Under the pieces are notes generated by a model. It did not search any database, was not told the DNA's origin, and saw only the letters and a list, made by a program, of their open reading frames with translations. Shown piece after piece: positions 51,890-61,521 of a stretch of 64,000 nt of DNA (positions are counted from its first letter, which is position 1; every line of letters begins with the position of its first letter). The position numbers were made by a program, and so were the translations under genes. Source of the DNA: Bacteroidales bacterium (GTDB lineage Bacteria; Bacteroidota; Bacteroidia; Bacteroidales; UBA3824); the NCBI GenBank assembly GCA_016293845.1, contig JAEDDH010000017.1, positions 1 through 64,000 of the forward strand. Reading direction: 5' to 3'.

Positions 51890-53455
51890 ATGGATAGGAC
51901 AACAGACTTCCTCGTAGTGGGCAGCGGCGTAGCGGGATTATGTTTCGCACTAAAAGCCGCCGAAAAAGGCAGCGTGCTTATCGTTACAAAAGCCTCAGTT
52001 ACAGATGCTAACACCAAGTTTGCGCAGGGCGGAATTGCTTCCGTTACTGGCGAGGGCGATACTTTTGAAAAGCATATTCACGACACAATGGTAGCAGGCG
52101 ATTTTCTCTCAAAAGAAAACATCGTAAAAATTGTAGTTGAGGAGGCGCCCGACCGTATTAAAGAACTTGTGCAATGGGGCACCGAGTTTGACCGCAAGAG
52201 CGACGGAAGTTTCGACCTCCACAAAGAGGGCGGACACAGCGATTTCCGCATTCTCCACCACAAAGATAACACAGGTTTTGAGGTAGAACGAGCTCTTGTT
52301 GAGAGAGTTAAGGCTACTCCTAACATCACCATGGTAGACCATTTTTACGCCATGGAACTTATTACACAGCACTATCTTGGCAAAACCGTTACTAAATACG
52401 ACGATGATATTGAGTGCTACGGCATTTACGCCCTCAACACAAAAACTGGAAAGGTAGAAAAAATCCTCTCAAAAATCACCTACCTTGCCACTGGCGGCAT
52501 CGGCAATATTTACCAAGTAACCACTAATCCTCCGATTGCCACAGGCGACGGTATTGCAATGGTTCACCGTGCTAAGGGCGTTGTAGACAATATGGAGTTT
52601 GTGCAATTTCACCCCACTTCGCTATATCATCCTGGCGAACGTCCTTCGTACTTGATTACCGAGGCTATGCGCGGTTTTGGTGCAATTCTCAAAACCCAAG
52701 ACGGCAAAACCTTTATGGAAAAATACGACGAACGCGGCTGTCTTGCTCCTCGCGACATTGTTGCCCGCGCTATCGACAACGAAATGAAAATCCGTGGCGA
52801 CGAATATGTTTACCTTGACGCCACAGTTACCGACCATGAGGAACTCAAAAAACATTTCCCAAATATTTACGAAAAATGCCTCTCGATAGGTATTGACATT
52901 ACCAAACAGCCAATTCCCGTTGTTCCCGCAGCCCATTACCTTTGCGGCGGCATACGCGTAGACGAATTTGGACGCACAACAATCCACAACCTTTATGCAG
53001 GAGGCGAAACAGCTTGCACAGGATTGCACGGAGCTAACCGACTTGCATCTAACTCGCTTTTAGAAGCATTAGTATTTGCCCATCGTTCGGCAATGCATTC
53101 TGCCAATATCTTGTCGGGCATAAAATTCTGCGAAAACATCCCCGCATGGAACGACGACGGCACCACAATGAACGAAGAGAATATTCTTATCACTCAATCG
53201 TTTAAAGAGTTACAGCAAATTATGACCTACTACGTGGGTATCGTACGCAGCAACGAACGTATGAAACGCGCCTTCGACCGTTTGCAGATTCTCTACAACG
53301 AAACCGAAGATCTCTACCGCCGTTCAAAAATCACCGTTCCGCTCTGCGAACTCCGCAACGCGCTTGTAACAGCTTACCTTGTAATCAAGATGGCACGTCG
53401 TCGCCGCGAAAGCATTGGTTTGCACTACAATATCGATACTCCGAAAAAGAAGTAG
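51890..53455 (+). CDS. nadB: L-aspartate oxidase
   Basis: A 521-residue FAD enzyme that oxidises aspartate to iminoaspartate, the first step of de novo NAD synthesis. The FAD-binding VVGSGVAGLCFALKAAEKG (about 8-26) and the active-site segment VQFHPTSLYHPGERPSYLITEA are present. VVPAAHYLCGGIRVDEFGRT and GLHGANRLASNSLLEALVFAHR are typical of succinate dehydrogenase/aspartate oxidase enzymes. The helical C-terminal domain is complete. nadA and nadC are not in the window. Confidence 0.96.
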   Translation: MDRTTDFLVVGSGVAGLCFALKAAEKGSVLIVTKASVTDANTKFAQGGIASVTGEGDTFEKHIHDTMVAGDFLSKENIVKIVVEEAPDRIKELVQWGTEFDRKSDGSFDLHKEGGHSDFRILHHKDNTGFEVERALVERVKATPNITMVDHFYAMELITQHYLGKTVTKYDDDIECYGIYALNTKTGKVEKILSKITYLATGGIGNIYQVTTNPPIATGDGIAMVHRAKGVVDNMEFVQFHPTSLYHPGERPSYLITEAMRGFGAILKTQDGKTFMEKYDERGCLAPRDIVARAIDNEMKIRGDEYVYLDATVTDHEELKKHFPNIYEKCLSIGIDITKQPIPVVPAAHYLCGGIRVDEFGRTTIHNLYAGGETACTGLHGANRLASNSLLEALVFAHRSAMHSANILSGIKFCENIPAWNDDGTTMNEENILITQSFKELQQIMTYYVGIVRSNERMKRAFDRLQILYNETEDLYRRSKITVPLCELRNALVTAYLVIKMARRRRESIGLHYNIDTPKKK

Positions 53456-53569
53456 GGATTATTCACGATTACTTAACTTTTAGACAACGCCCGTTTAGGT
53501 TACTTAGCATATATTTGCGATGTATTAAGCGAGTCTAAAACAAACTCCTAATATATTGAATATTATTAA

Positions 53570-53595
53570 AGATGTCGTGAGACATCTTTTTTTGT
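53570..53595 (+). terminator. Intrinsic terminator between nadB and rnhB
   Basis: Arms AGATGTC (53570-53576) and GACATCT (53581-53587) around a GTGA loop, followed by seven T. It lies 115 bp after nadB. A -7-like TATATTTG at 53510-53517 could start a roughly 65-nt RNA ending here, but no well-placed -33 box is seen. Confidence 0.8.
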
Positions 53596-53602
53596 GTAAG
53601 AG

Positions 53603-54190
53603 TTACAGCAACTTTGGCATACACGGTTCGTAGGTCATTCTATGAAGCGGGGTAACGCCGTATTTTTGAATGGCCTCGATGTGGTCTTTGGTGGGATAGG
53701 CTTTGTTTTTGGCCCAATTGTATTCGGGATATTGCTCGGCGGCGCGGGTTATCCATTCGTCGCGATAGGTTTTGGCAAGGATAGAGGCGGCTGCAATTGA
53801 TAGATAAAGAGAATCGCCTTTAACTACTGTTTTATAAGGAATTGTTTTATATGGCTTAAATTTGTTCCCGTCGATGATAATGAATGCAGGTGTAACGCTC
53901 AAACCGTCCAAAGCACGGTGCATAGCACGGATAGAGGCATTGAGAATGTTGATGCGGTCTATTTCTTGATTATCGCACGAAGCAACGCAATATGAGGCGG
54001 CATCGCGGATAATCTCATCGCGAAGCAGAAGTCGTTTTTTTTCGGATAATTGTTTGCTATCGTTGATGTTAGGATTAAAGTAACCGCTTGGAAACACCAC
54101 CGCAGCAGCAAACACAGGACCAGCCAGACATCCACGTCCTGCCTCATCGCATCCCGCCTCAGGGTAGTTGGTTTGATAAAACGCTTCCAT
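53603..54190 (-). CDS. rnhB: Ribonuclease HII
   Basis: A 195-residue enzyme that cuts RNA in RNA/DNA hybrids and misincorporated ribonucleotides. The catalytic motif AGCDEAGRGCLAGPV is near residue 12 (DE), and the later IIIDGNKFKPY and KTYRDEWITRAAEQYPEYNWAKNKAYPT complete the acidic site. Length and order are normal. It is the last gene of the leftward ppi-pheS-tyrS-rnhB cluster, but a terminator precedes it. Confidence 0.95.
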   Translation of the reverse strand: MEAFYQTNYPEAGCDEAGRGCLAGPVFAAAVVFPSGYFNPNINDSKQLSEKKRLLLRDEIIRDAASYCVASCDNQEIDRINILNASIRAMHRALDGLSVTPAFIIIDGNKFKPYKTIPYKTVVKGDSLYLSIAAASILAKTYRDEWITRAAEQYPEYNWAKNKAYPTKDHIEAIQKYGVTPLHRMTYEPCMPKLL

Positions 54191-54207
54191 AATTCATTAT
54201 TTAAAAT

Positions 54208-54236
54208 AAAAGCGAATGATTTCCTCATTCGCTTTT
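54208..54236 (-). terminator. Intrinsic terminator after tyrS
   Basis: Arms AAAAGCGAATGA (54208-54219) and TCATTCGCTTTT (54225-54236) form a perfect stem. Read on the minus strand it is followed by a T-rich stretch. Confidence 0.8.
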
Positions 54237-54255
54237 ATTTGTGTGTTTCAGTTTG

Positions 54256-55557
54256 TTATGCTATTGTAAGCACAAACCAATTCTTTTTACCTTTGCGGAC
54301 GAGGATGTATTTTTCGTCTAAAAGGTAAGTGGTGTCGATTTTGGTTTCGGGGTCGGACACCTTTTCTTGGTTGATGCTCAGCGAGTTTTCTTTGGTGATA
54401 GCGCGACGGGCCTCGCCTTTGGAGGTAAATACCTGCGATTTTTCTGCCAAAAGGTCAAGAACGCCTATGCCAGCAGCAAGTTCGTCTTTGGAAATCTTGA
54501 ACTGAGGAACGCCGCTGAATATCTCTAAGAACGATTTTTCGTCTAATTTCAAGAGTTGTTCCTTGGTGCCTTTGCCAAAAAGTATCTGTGTGGCGGCAAT
54601 TGCGGTGTTGTAAGCTTTTTCGCCATGAACCATAATGGTGATACGTTTAGCAAGTTCGCTCTGCAACAGACGGCGACCTTGGTCGGTACGGTGCTCTTCA
54701 ATAAGGTTTTCAATCTCCTCTTTCGACAAGAGGGTGTAAATCTTGATGTAACGCTCGGCATCTTCGTCGGAGGTGTTGATCCAAAACTGATAAAACTCGT
54801 AGGGAGAAGTAAGTTTTGGGTCGAGCCAAACATTGCCTTTCTCAGTTTTGCCAAACTTAGTGCCGTCGGCTTTCTTGATAAGGGGACATGTAAGACCGAA
54901 TGCCTCAGCCTCGATACCGTCGATACGGCGGATAAGTTCCACGCCAGTGGTGATATTGCCCCACTGATCGGCGCCACCCATTTGGAGTTTGCAATTTTTG
55001 TGCTTGCGAAGATAGTAGAAGTCGTAGCCCTGCATCAATTGGTATGAGAACTCAGTAAACGACATTCCTTCGCGGCTGTCGGATGCAAAACGCTTTTTAA
55101 CGCTATCCTTAGCCATCATATAGTTAACGGTGATGTGCTTGCCGATGTCGCGGATAAAAGAGATAAACGAAAAATCTTTCATCCAATCGTAGTTGTCCAC
55201 AAGTTCGGCAGAGTTGATAGCGTCGGAGTCAAAATCCAAAAATTTCGACAACTGTGCCTTGATGCAAGCCTTATTGTGGTTGAGGGTTTTCTCGTCTAAG
55301 AGATTACGCTCGGCAGATTTTCCCGAGGGGTCGCCTACCATACCTGTTGCACCTCCTACGAGAGCGATAGGCTTGTGTCCTGCCATTTGGAAATGTTTCA
55401 AAATCATTATCGAAACCAAGTGGCCTATATGAAGCGAATCGGCAGTGGGGTCAATGCCCACGTAAGCCGTTGTCATCTCTTTTGCAAGTTGTTCTTCGGT
55501 GCCCGGCATCATATCGTGTATCATGCCGCGCCATTTCAAATCGTCTATAAAACTCAT
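54256..55557 (-). CDS. tyrS: Tyrosine--tRNA ligase
   Basis: A 433-residue class I synthetase. The start is set at MSFIDDLKWRGMIHDMMPG (55557), because the longer frame begins in an inverted-repeat leader. The HIGH-like motif is DSLHIGHLVS near residue 40. The segments YQLMQGYDFYYL and GGADQWGNITTGVELI form the tyrosine site, and KFGKTEKGNVWL holds the KMSKS-like loop. A C-terminal S4 domain (EARRAITKENSLSINQEKV) is present. Confidence 0.96.
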   Translation of the reverse strand: MSFIDDLKWRGMIHDMMPGTEEQLAKEMTTAYVGIDPTADSLHIGHLVSIMILKHFQMAGHKPIALVGGATGMVGDPSGKSAERNLLDEKTLNHNKACIKAQLSKFLDFDSDAINSAELVDNYDWMKDFSFISFIRDIGKHITVNYMMAKDSVKKRFASDSREGMSFTEFSYQLMQGYDFYYLRKHKNCKLQMGGADQWGNITTGVELIRRIDGIEAEAFGLTCPLIKKADGTKFGKTEKGNVWLDPKLTSPYEFYQFWINTSDEDAERYIKIYTLLSKEEIENLIEEHRTDQGRRLLQSELAKRITIMVHGEKAYNTAIAATQILFGKGTKEQLLKLDEKSFLEIFSGVPQFKISKDELAAGIGVLDLLAEKSQVFTSKGEARRAITKENSLSINQEKVSDPETKIDTTYLLDEKYILVRKGKKNWFVLTIA

Positions 55558-55571
55558 TTTATTAAATTGGA

Positions 55572-55628
55572 AATTGATAATTGACAATTGACAATGCCAT
55601 AAGGGCAACTATCAACTGTCAACTATCG
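55572..55628. repeat. Imperfect inverted repeat in the tyrS leader
   Basis: The plus-strand sequence has repeated TTGACAATT-type words followed by GGCAACTATCAACTGTCAAC. Arms of about 24 nt pair with a few mismatches around a short ATAAG loop. This type of GACAATT-rich hairpin looks like a small dispersed palindromic element, or it may act as a terminator or leader structure between pheS and tyrS. Confidence 0.55.
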
Positions 55629-55639
55629 ATCGTTAAATA

Positions 55640-56653
55640 CTAATGTTTAAAACGAGAAAGGAATTTCATATCGTTTTCAAAAAACATACGGATGTCGGTA
55701 ACGCCGTAGCGGAGCATTGCAGTACGCTCTATGCCCATACCGAATGCAAATCCCGAATAAACCTCGGGGTCGATACCGCAGCTACGCAAAACGTTGGGGT
55801 GAACCATTCCGCAGCCGAGAATTTCGAGCCATCCTGTGCCTTTGCATATTGCGCAGCCCTTGCCGCCGCAGATAGAGCACGAAACGTCCATTTCGGCGCT
55901 CGGTTCGGTAAAGGGGAAGTACGACGGACGAAGACGAATCTCAGTTTTTTCGCCGTAAAATTCTTTGGCAAAATACATTAGCGTTTGTTTAAGGTCGGCA
56001 AACGAAACGTTTTTATCAATATAAAGACCTTCTACCTGATGAAAAATGCAATGCGAGCGAGCCGATACAGCCTCGTTGCGGAACACACGTCCAGGAACAA
56101 GCACACGGATAGGCGGCTGCTGTTTTTCCATTACCCTAACCTGACCGCCCGAAGTGTGGGTGCGGAGAAGAATGTCGGGGTCGGTTTCTATAAAGAATGT
56201 ATCCTGCATATCGCGTGCGGGGTGCTCGGGCGGGAAGTTGAGGGCGGTAAAATTGTGATAATCGTCTTCAATTTCCTGACCTTCGGCAACGGTAAAACCA
56301 AGGCGTCCAAATATTTCGATAATCTCGTTTTTTACCATTGTGATTGGGTGGTGCGAACCGAGAGCGATATTAGGACCGGGCAGCGATGTGTCGAGGTCGG
56401 CAGGCTTAGACGAATCCTCCTCAGAGCGTTCCTTAGCCTCCTGAATTTTTTGTTCTACTAACTGTTTAAGAGTGTTGATTTTTTGACCGAAGTCTTTTTT
56501 CTGCTCCGAGGGAACGTTTTTAAACTCGGCAAAAATCTCGTTTAGGATGCCTTTCTTAGCCAAAAACTTCAAACGGAGTTCTTCGGCCTTGGCAGCGGTT
56601 TCTGCTTTAAAATTTTTTACTTCCTCAATGAAGTCTGCAAGTTTCTCAATCAT
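55640..56653 (-). CDS. pheS: Phenylalanine--tRNA ligase subunit alpha
   Basis: A 337-residue class II synthetase subunit. The N-terminal coiled coil (LADFIEEVKNFKAETAAKAEEL) is followed by the catalytic core, with the motif-2 segment LRTHTSGGQVRVME and RVFRNEAVSARSHCIFHQVEGL. Motif 3 is GFAFGMGIERTAMLRYGVTDIR. Full length. pheT is not adjacent, so the two subunit genes are separated here. It is 13 bp downstream of the ppi gene on the same strand. Confidence 0.96.
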   Translation of the reverse strand: MIEKLADFIEEVKNFKAETAAKAEELRLKFLAKKGILNEIFAEFKNVPSEQKKDFGQKINTLKQLVEQKIQEAKERSEEDSSKPADLDTSLPGPNIALGSHHPITMVKNEIIEIFGRLGFTVAEGQEIEDDYHNFTALNFPPEHPARDMQDTFFIETDPDILLRTHTSGGQVRVMEKQQPPIRVLVPGRVFRNEAVSARSHCIFHQVEGLYIDKNVSFADLKQTLMYFAKEFYGEKTEIRLRPSYFPFTEPSAEMDVSCSICGGKGCAICKGTGWLEILGCGMVHPNVLRSCGIDPEVYSGFAFGMGIERTAMLRYGVTDIRMFFENDMKFLSRFKH

Positions 56654-56666
56654 TTTTTTTACTGTA

Positions 56667-57341
56667 TTATTCCACTACCGACACCTTTATAATAACAACG
56701 TCTTTTTTAGGACGGTCGGCAGTATCTGTTTCTGTTCCTGCAATTTTGTCAACGACATCAAGTCCTTCCACAACCTCGCCAAACACAGTGTATTGAGCGT
56801 CGAGAGTGGGAGTTCCGCCGATGGTTTCGTAAATTCTTTTCTGCTCGTCGGAAAATACGAATCCGTAGTTTTCCAACTGTTTGATCTGACCTTCGCTGAT
56901 GGTCTTGCCGTGAACAATATAGAACTGCGAACCGCTTGAACGGCGCTGTGGGTTACCTTGGTCGCCTGTGCGTGCTGCTGCAAGAGCGCCTTTCTTGTGG
57001 AAATACTGCGGCAAGAGTTCGGCGGGGATAGTGTATCCGGGACCGCCAGAGCCGAGATGTTTGCCTGCGTCGGCGCCTTTTGACTCGGGGTCACCGCCCT
57101 GAATCATAAAGCCTTCGATAACGCGGTGGAAAAGAAGTCCGTCGTAAAAATGCTCTTTGGCAAGTTTGATAAAATTGTCGCGGTGGAGGGGGGTGCCGTC
57201 GTAAAGTTTAATTTTCATTGTTCCCTCCGATGTCTCCATCAGAATCATTGTTTCGTGTGTTTTATTATTCTTTTGTGCGTAAGTGCCGGCAGTTGCAGAC
57301 AACAAACATAATGTTATTACTAATATTTTTAATAGTTTCAT
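56667..57341 (-). CDS. Exported cyclophilin-type peptidyl-prolyl isomerase
   Basis: A 224-residue periplasmic foldase. A signal peptide (MKLLKILVITLCLLSATAGTYAQ) precedes the cyclophilin domain, with FYDGLLFHRVIEGFMIQGGDPESKG, then SSGSQFYIVHG and TLDAQYTVFGEVVEGLDVVDKIA. Residues of the active site (FHRV, IQGGD, QFYI, F-G) are all present. It is the first gene of the leftward cluster under a good promoter (57372-57401). Confidence 0.93.
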   Translation of the reverse strand: MKLLKILVITLCLLSATAGTYAQKNNKTHETMILMETSEGTMKIKLYDGTPLHRDNFIKLAKEHFYDGLLFHRVIEGFMIQGGDPESKGADAGKHLGSGGPGYTIPAELLPQYFHKKGALAAARTGDQGNPQRRSSGSQFYIVHGKTISEGQIKQLENYGFVFSDEQKRIYETIGGTPTLDAQYTVFGEVVEGLDVVDKIAGTETDTADRPKKDVVIIKVSVVE

Positions 57342-57371
57342 AGTCAGACCAATTTAGAGGTTAATAATGCG

Positions 57372-57401
57372 CAAATATAAGCAGATTTTTTTTAAAACAA
57401 A
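57372..57401 (-). promoter_or_regulatory. Promoter for the ppi-pheS-tyrS cluster
   Basis: On the minus strand, TTTG (57401-57398), an 18-bp spacer and TATATTTG (57379-57372). The start codon is 31 bp downstream. Confidence 0.55.
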
Positions 57402-57406
57402 AAAAT

Positions 57407-57969
57407 TTACACTAAATACCACTCTTGCAAATAATTCTGACGTGTGCCGCAGTTGGGACACGAGGTTTGAAATGCGTCGATATTGCTGCCGCAGTTTTTG
57501 CATTTGAGAGCCACGCCGCGTTCATATTGAGCCTTTGCCTCTTCCACACGCGCAAAAAACGTCGAACCCTTCAAAAATCTGGGTAATCTCGCGGCAGTTT
57601 TTGAGCAGTTGCGATTGCAATGAATAACGCTCGCCGCCCACTTCGAGCACAAACGAATCGGGGGCGTAGATATATTTTAGATGTGGATTCTTGTTGATAA
57701 GGTCTAAGAGCGAGTTTTCTTGATAAACCACTGGCTTGAAATCATTGGCAAGGTCGGGATGAACCTTCAAGATATAGTTGAAAGCGGTGTCAGACGGGTT
57801 TGTGTCGGGCGAATAGTTGCGGGGCTATCACATCAGAAATTTTCGCACTCACGGCTGATAAGGGCATTAAGGATTTAGTCCTCAGACTTCAAAACAGCGG
57901 GTCGATAACCTGCTGAGGCTGAGTTTTTGGTTGTTCCTGCGGTATTGGTGGTGGCGTGTTATCAGCCAT
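57407..57969 (-). pseudogene. Decayed gene for a zinc-ribbon protein
   Basis: Coding signal continues over four segments in different frames. It opens at 57969 (MADNTPPPIPQEQPKT...QQVIDPLF), then meets a TGA, continues SLRTKSLMPLSAVSAKISDVIAP, shifts to NYSPDTNPSDTAFNYILKVHP (the frame 57522-57770), and shifts again in a T-run near 57560 into EEAKAQYERGVALKCKNCGS. It ends with CKNCGS...CPNCGT, a double-CxxC zinc ribbon. One nonsense codon and two frameshifts are needed, more than expected from sequencing error alone. The ancestral function is unknown. Confidence 0.6.
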
Positions 57970-58199
57970 ATTCTTTCAAAATATAAAAGTTCAACATTGC
58001 AGATGTATGATTTATTTTGATAAAGACAAAATGATTTTTTTGCAAGAATGGTTGGTGAGGAGTTGCAATCAATGTAGTGCCGATTTGGAAATGGATGAAT
58101 AGAGAAAAAAAATCCAAAAAAGGGAGCCGACGTGCGTATAGTTTTTTTAATTTTGCGGTTAGAAAAAATTAAACAAAATTAAGTAAAATCATTATAATA

Positions 58200-59654
58200 A
58201 TGGAAAAGAGTAAATTAATAAAACTCGCAATCGCATTGGGTATACCAATGATAATAGCGCTTATGCCCGCTACGGTTTTCCCGTTCGACATTTCGGTGGT
58301 GGAACAGCGCATTGTGGCAATATTCGCATTTGCCGCGTTGATGTGGATTCTGGAACCTATTCCTATTTGGACCACATCGGTAAGTATCATAGTGTTAATG
58401 TTGCTCACAACGTCTACAAGTATGTTTAAGCCGCTATGCTATGTGCTTACTCCCGACGGAAAAATTCCTACCGAAGTAGATCCCACTTTTGGCAAAATTA
58501 TTCCATATAAAGATATTATGGCAACATTTGCCGACCCTATCATTATGCTCTTTATGGGTGGATTCGTGTTGGCAATTATTGCAAGCAAATATAAATTAGA
58601 CGCCGGCATTGCCAAGGCTATACTCAAACCCTTTGGCACAAAGTCGCCGATGGTACTCTTGGGCTTTATCGTGGTAACAGCCATCTGCTCAATGTTTATG
58701 TCAAACACTGCCACCTCCGCTATGATGCTCACAATCCTTTCTCCGGTGTTGGCAACCCTTCCCACTTCGGGCAAAGGTCGCATTGCATTGGCACTCTCTA
58801 TTCCCGTAGCAGCCAACGTGGGCGGTATCGGTACTCCCATCGGAACACCTCCCAACGCTGTGGCAATGAAATTCTTAAACGATCCTGAGGGTCTCAACCT
58901 TGAAATCTCTTTTGGCGAATGGATGCTCTATATGGTTCCGCTCGCATTGATTATCCTCTTTATTGCGTGGGTTATCTTGCAGAAGATGTTCCCATTTACC
59001 CAAAAAACCATCGAGATACACATCGAAGACGGTTTCCAACTTAAAGATACCAAATCGTGGATTGTGCTTATCACCTTTATAGTTACCATTCTTCTTTGGG
59101 TAACCGAAAAACTCACTGGAATCAACTCTAACGTTGTGGCTTTGATACCGTTAGGCGTGTTTGCCGTAACAGGCATTTTCTCAAAAGACGACCTCAAAAA
59201 AATCGATTGGGATGTACTTTGGCTCGTTGCTGGCGGCTTTGCAATCGGAGTTGGTCTCGAAAAAACAGGTCTCGCCGAGCACCTTGTACAAGCCATTCCG
59301 TTTGGCAGTTGGCCCACAATGCTCATCATTATCGGTAGCGGACTTCTCTGCTGCGTAATGAGTACATTTATGAGCAACTCTGCCACCGCAGCACTTTTGA
59401 TACCTATCCTCTTGGCAGTAGGCAAAAGCATTCTTCCGCTACTTGAACCCTACGGCGGTATCAGCACATTGCTTATCGGCTTGGCACTCAGCGCATCGTT
59501 TGCAATGGCACTGCCCATCTCCACACCTCCCAACGCATTGGCATACGCCAAAGGCTTTATCAAACAAAAAGATATGGCTATGGTTGGCATCGTGGTAGGT
59601 GTAATCGCCATCGCCCTTGCCTACGTTGAATTAATAATATTCAAAGGCTTGTAG
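58200..59654 (+). CDS. SLC13/DASS family dicarboxylate:sodium symporter
   Basis: A 484-residue polytopic membrane transporter with about 12 hydrophobic segments. It contains the paired family motifs SNTATSAMM and SNSATAALLIP, each followed by TPPNA (GTPPNAVAM, STPPNALAY), which form the sodium and carboxylate sites. Substrates are likely C4-dicarboxylates such as succinate or related anions. It has a -7 box TAATTTTG at 58148-58155 and a strong terminator. The preceding 57970-58199 gap shows only AT-rich promoter sequence. Confidence 0.93.
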   Translation: MEKSKLIKLAIALGIPMIIALMPATVFPFDISVVEQRIVAIFAFAALMWILEPIPIWTTSVSIIVLMLLTTSTSMFKPLCYVLTPDGKIPTEVDPTFGKIIPYKDIMATFADPIIMLFMGGFVLAIIASKYKLDAGIAKAILKPFGTKSPMVLLGFIVVTAICSMFMSNTATSAMMLTILSPVLATLPTSGKGRIALALSIPVAANVGGIGTPIGTPPNAVAMKFLNDPEGLNLEISFGEWMLYMVPLALIILFIAWVILQKMFPFTQKTIEIHIEDGFQLKDTKSWIVLITFIVTILLWVTEKLTGINSNVVALIPLGVFAVTGIFSKDDLKKIDWDVLWLVAGGFAIGVGLEKTGLAEHLVQAIPFGSWPTMLIIIGSGLLCCVMSTFMSNSATAALLIPILLAVGKSILPLLEPYGGISTLLIGLALSASFAMALPISTPPNALAYAKGFIKQKDMAMVGIVVGVIAIALAYVELIIFKGL

Positions 59655-59680
59655 ATAAAAACCACACATTTATATAATAG

Positions 59681-59711
59681 ACGCGGCGAAGATTTTCGCC
59701 GCGTTTTTTTT
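59681..59711 (+). terminator. Intrinsic terminator after the DASS transporter
   Basis: Arms ACGCGGCGAA (59681-59690) and TTCGCCGCGT (59695-59704) around a GATT loop, followed by a long T-run. Confidence 0.88.
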
Positions 59712-59715
59712 GCAA

Positions 59716-60617
59716 TTATTTTCCGTCCCCGCTCCGCAATTTCCCCGGTGTTATCCACGAATGCAGCCTAACATATTTGCAAAAAAACGATGGACTTGCA
59801 AAATTCAAAACATCGCAGATTTGCTTAATACTGAGGTCGGTGTCGCGGAGATAGTAGCGGATGTTTTCTATCGCTTGACCTGTTATCCATTCGAGAGGGG
59901 TTTTGCCAGAATGTTTTTTGCAAATAGTGGTGAGGTATTTGGGCGTAATGCACAATTGTTTGGCGTAATACTGCACACTACGGTTACGCACATCGCCCGA
60001 ATGAAGAAGGTTGAGAAACCGCTGAAAATAAACCGACGGTGACGAACGCATTTTTACCGAAGGGTCGCTAACGTTTTTATTGATAGAAGCATTCATTACC
60101 CCGCATAATACCAACAAAGCCGCACGCAGTAGCGATTGAATTACTTCGTTGCTATAAAAATGTGATTGGGACCGCACTCCATTACAAGTTTTAGCATAGA
60201 ATAAAAATGGTCGTAAAAGAGTATGGCGTCATCGTCGAGAGTGAAAATATTGTTGCGGTGAATGTACATAGTTTCGTTCCAAACGCTGATTTTTTTTGTG
60301 GAGAAAATTCTGCAACATTCTATCAGAAAGAACATAGCCTTCAACTTAAAGTAGGGACTGAGCATAAGGTCGGTGATAATGGCATTTTTGGGAACAACCG
60401 CTACTTGGTTTTTGTTAAGTTCCACCTTGTTGGAGTTCATCATTGCCGTAACACTTCCCGAAGTACACACAGCAATGCCATTGAGAGAAATAAGAGCCGA
60501 GCCAAATTCGGCAAACTGCTTCACATCGTCTACAACAACAATATCGTTGTCGCTGTAACTCACTTTGATACAGTCGTTGTCGGTAAGGGTTGGAAGGGTT
60601 ACTTCTTCTTGGCGCAT
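59716..60617 (-). CDS. AraC family transcriptional regulator, frameshifted
   Basis: Two frames join into one regulator of about 300 residues. The first (start placed at 60617, MRQEEVTLPTLTD) is an N-terminal cupin-like sensing domain ending LVMECGPNHIF. The second continues YSNEVIQSLLRAALLVLCG and carries the AraC helix-turn-helix pair (VQYYAKQLCITPKYLTTICKKHSGKTPLEWI, then IKQICDVLNFASPSFFCKYVRLH). The break fits one missing T in a run of five near 60163. It is divergent from the decayed TolC gene, which it may once have controlled. The effector is unknown. Confidence 0.78.
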
Positions 60618-60773
60618 TTTTGTCAATTGATGAGTTTTTGTCAAAGATATTGAATCGTCGTTTTGGATGCTCGTAGGCGTTACCATCTTTGCTGGTGGCA
60701 TCGGCTCGCTGATAATGGCGGCAACAATGCTGCTTGTGGTGTATTGGAAGGCAACAGCGCAAGGAGGCTTTTA

Positions 60774-61402
60774 CTAAATTTTCCGCCCGAAGCCCTCGCC
60801 GCACTTGGCAACCCTATCACCATCGCTATGATGAAAGATGGCGTTATTGGCGCGGTAACGGCTGTGCAACCTATTTTTACCGGCGGACATATTTATAACG
60901 GAAACCGTCTTGCCTAAGTGGGCGAAGATGTTAGTCAATTGCAACCAAAACTATCTGAAAACGATATTATTAAAACCACATCAGAATATTTTTGGCAAAC
61001 GGTAAGTCTGCAAGAAAAACTCAAAACCGTCAACGCTGTGGATTCACTGCTCCAAGTAATTTATGGCGATGTAGAAACGGCTGTACTTTCGGAATGCTGT
61101 TCGCCACGGTTAACGTACCTATTTCAGATTGGTGGGGAGGTTCGCACACTGCCAAACGTGCCGACACCTTTTACAATGTACAAAACACTCAATTGGTGCC
61201 ACGTTATATTTTTAAATATGAAAACCGTCTTAGCGACTCGGAATTATCGAAAGACGTTGCCAGCTCAATCGACGATTATAGTTACAAAGAGTTCATTCCC
61301 GAAATAATGCCTTTTGTAAGCGAGAGCGACATAAAACTGTTAGAGGAGTTTCAGGTGGAGGATAATCCCTTTTTAGTAAAATTTAAGACCAAGGAGTTTT
61401 AA
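60774..61402 (+). pseudogene. Decayed TolC-family outer-membrane efflux protein
   Basis: Fragments of a TolC-like protein lie in several frames. LNFPPEALAALGNPITIAM and VQPIFTGGHIYNGNRLA end in a TAA within the frame, then VGEDVSQLQ...SEYFWQTVSLQEKLKT continues. After a shift the text becomes FATVNVPISDWWGGSHTAKRA and runs to 61402. The N-terminal signal region and much of the helical barrel are missing. Just upstream, a small ORF at 60667-60777 encodes a 36-residue hydrophobic peptide (ending WKATAQGGFY), possibly a remnant of a linked transporter gene. Nonsense, frameshift and deletion together indicate true gene loss. Confidence 0.65.
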
Positions 61403-61485
61403 TAAATATTAGCCATTGGTAGGCAGATTATTAATGTTTCTTATAATCTTAAATTACGCTTAAACTAAACAACACACTTTAAACT

Positions 61486-61493
61486 TACATTTG
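61486..61493 (+). promoter_or_regulatory. -7 promoter box for the glycosyltransferase at 61522
   Basis: TACATTTG at 61486-61493 lies 28 bp before the ATG. No TTTG is placed 19-21 bp upstream, so only the -7 box is supported. Confidence 0.4.
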
Positions 61494-61521
61494 CCGTCGG
61501 AAATAAAATTCGACACAACAG

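Noticed and set aside
53510..53595. Independent small RNA between nadB and rnhB
   Set aside because: A -7-like box and a terminator are present, but no suitable -33 box; kept only as a terminator.
57342..58199. Intact zinc-ribbon gene or two small genes
   Set aside because: Joining the frames needs a stop and two shifts, and neither small frame makes a complete domain by itself.
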